Part shown: piece by piece, positions 4,494 to 5,031 of the stretch
Layout: each line of letters starts with the position of its first letter
Position numbering within the stretch: the first letter of the stretch is position 1
Origin: Ignavibacteriales bacterium
GTDB lineage: Bacteria > Bacteroidota > Ignavibacteria > Ignavibacteriales > Melioribacteraceae
NCBI GenBank assembly: GCA_020059785.1
Contig: JAGVBL010000120.1
Coordinates: 1-5,031, forward strand
Reading direction: 5' to 3'
DNA: 5,031 nucleotides
Position numbers and translations under genes: made by a program
Notes under the pieces: model-generated
What the model was told of the DNA's origin: nothing
The model's database searches: none
The model's input: only the letters and a program-made list of their open reading frames with translations

Positions 4494-5031
4494 TTGAGCG
4501 TTACACAAGAAAAGAGATGGGGAAAATTTGGGAGGAGAAGTTTAAGTTAGATACCTGGCTTAAGATTGAGATACTTGCTTGCGAGGCAAGATCGGAAATG
4601 GGTTTTATTCCTAAAGAAGATTTAGAAGAGATTAAATCGAAATCAAATTATGATATAAAAAGTGTTCTCGAAATTGAAGAGACAACCAAGCATGATGTAA
4701 TAGCATTCCTAACAAATGTTGCAGAATATGTTGGTCCGGCTTCAAGGCATATTCATTATGGAATGACAAGTTCCGATATACTTGATACTGCACTTGCATA
4801 CCAGATGAAATCGGCCGGTGAAATTCTTCATAAAGATTTAATTGAATTACAATCGGTACTAAGAAAACGTGCACTTGAACACAAACATACAGTATGTATT
4901 GGAAGAAGTCATGGTATACACGCAGAAGCTTATTCAATGGGTTTAAAATTTGCATTATGGTATGAAGAGACTAAACGTAATATCGAGCGATTGGAAAGAG
5001 GGATAAAAAGTATTAGTACCGGAAAAATTTC
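4490..5031 (+). CDS. purB: Adenylosuccinate lyase PurB, N-terminal part, cut by the window edge
   Basis: PurB is a cytoplasmic tetrameric lyase of the fumarase/aspartase superfamily. It releases fumarate twice in purine synthesis: from SAICAR to give AICAR, and from adenylosuccinate to give AMP. The 180 complete codons seen start MIERYTRKEMGKIWEE, the typical PurB opening. HDVIAF (68-73), RHIHYGMTSSD (86-96) and GRSHGIHAE (138-146) follow, with His68, His89 and His141 at the same numbers as the active-site histidines I recall for the Bacillus subtilis enzyme. The usual GRTHG is GRSHG here, a conservative Thr-to-Ser change. The sequence stops at STGKIS, just where the family continues with a conserved GA-rich loop, so the catalytic signature loop and C-terminal domain lie outside. 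The ATG overlaps the protease stop (ATGA), with GGAGAGAAG upstream as SD. The full length would be about 430-480 residues. Confidence 0.96.
   Translation, partial: MIERYTRKEMGKIWEEKFKLDTWLKIEILACEARSEMGFIPKEDLEEIKSKSNYDIKSVLEIEETTKHDVIAFLTNVAEYVGPASRHIHYGMTSSDILDTALAYQMKSAGEILHKDLIELQSVLRKRALEHKHTVCIGRSHGIHAEAYSMGLKFALWYEETKRNIERLERGIKSISTGKI

Noticed and set aside
4632..4955. Minus-strand 107-codon open frame opposite purB
   Set aside because: It is antisense to conserved PurB motifs (HDV, TSSD, GRSHG), which fix the plus strand as coding.

Overview
The window is AT-rich bacterial DNA with tight gene packing, purine-rich Shine-Dalgarno (SD) sequences and an outer-membrane porin, so the host is a Gram-negative (diderm) bacterium. 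The protein style, the low GC content and the order plsY - htrA - purB suggest the Bacteroidota/Chlorobi-Ignavibacteria group, with Ignavibacteria-like as my best guess. The visible SD sequences and the lack of an obvious Bacteroidetes-type TTTG/TAnnTTTG promoter fit Chlorobi/Ignavibacteria better than Bacteroidetes proper. This assignment is an inference from memory and was not searched.

Left half, minus strand, read right to left: a three-gene operon. It starts with an outer-membrane beta-barrel porin (2311-1244). After 12 bases comes an exported protein with an FMN-binding domain of the RnfG/NqrC type (1231-695). That gene overlaps by four bases (ATGA) a four-helix inner-membrane protein of unknown family (698-189). 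Together they look like an envelope redox module: the flavoprotein outside the cytoplasmic membrane, the membrane protein as its possible electron partner, and the porin as a possible entry route for a substrate. After about 160 non-coding bases, a possible further minus-strand gene begins at base 30 and runs off the left edge.

Middle: a 366-base divergent intergenic region (2312-2677). It holds weak promoter matches for the porin operon, overlapped by a perfect 7-1-7 inverted repeat (2342-2356) that could be an operator. It also holds a striking 120-base purine-rich tandem array built from 15 octamers in exact register, with a 32-base higher-order period (2484-2603). Just downstream is a perfect nine-base SD-like sequence (2612-2620) that is not placed for any conventional start codon.

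Right half, plus strand: a compact housekeeping operon. plsY (membrane glycerol-3-phosphate acyltransferase, phospholipid synthesis) is followed after one base by an HtrA/DegS-type serine protease with a membrane anchor and one PDZ domain. The protease gene overlaps by ATGA the start of purB (adenylosuccinate lyase), which is cut off by the right edge after 180 complete codons. The three genes share transcription and probably translational coupling, not a pathway.

No tRNA, rRNA, CRISPR array, transposase or phage gene was seen. The least explained parts are the porin - FMN protein - membrane protein module and the repeat-containing leader in front of plsY.
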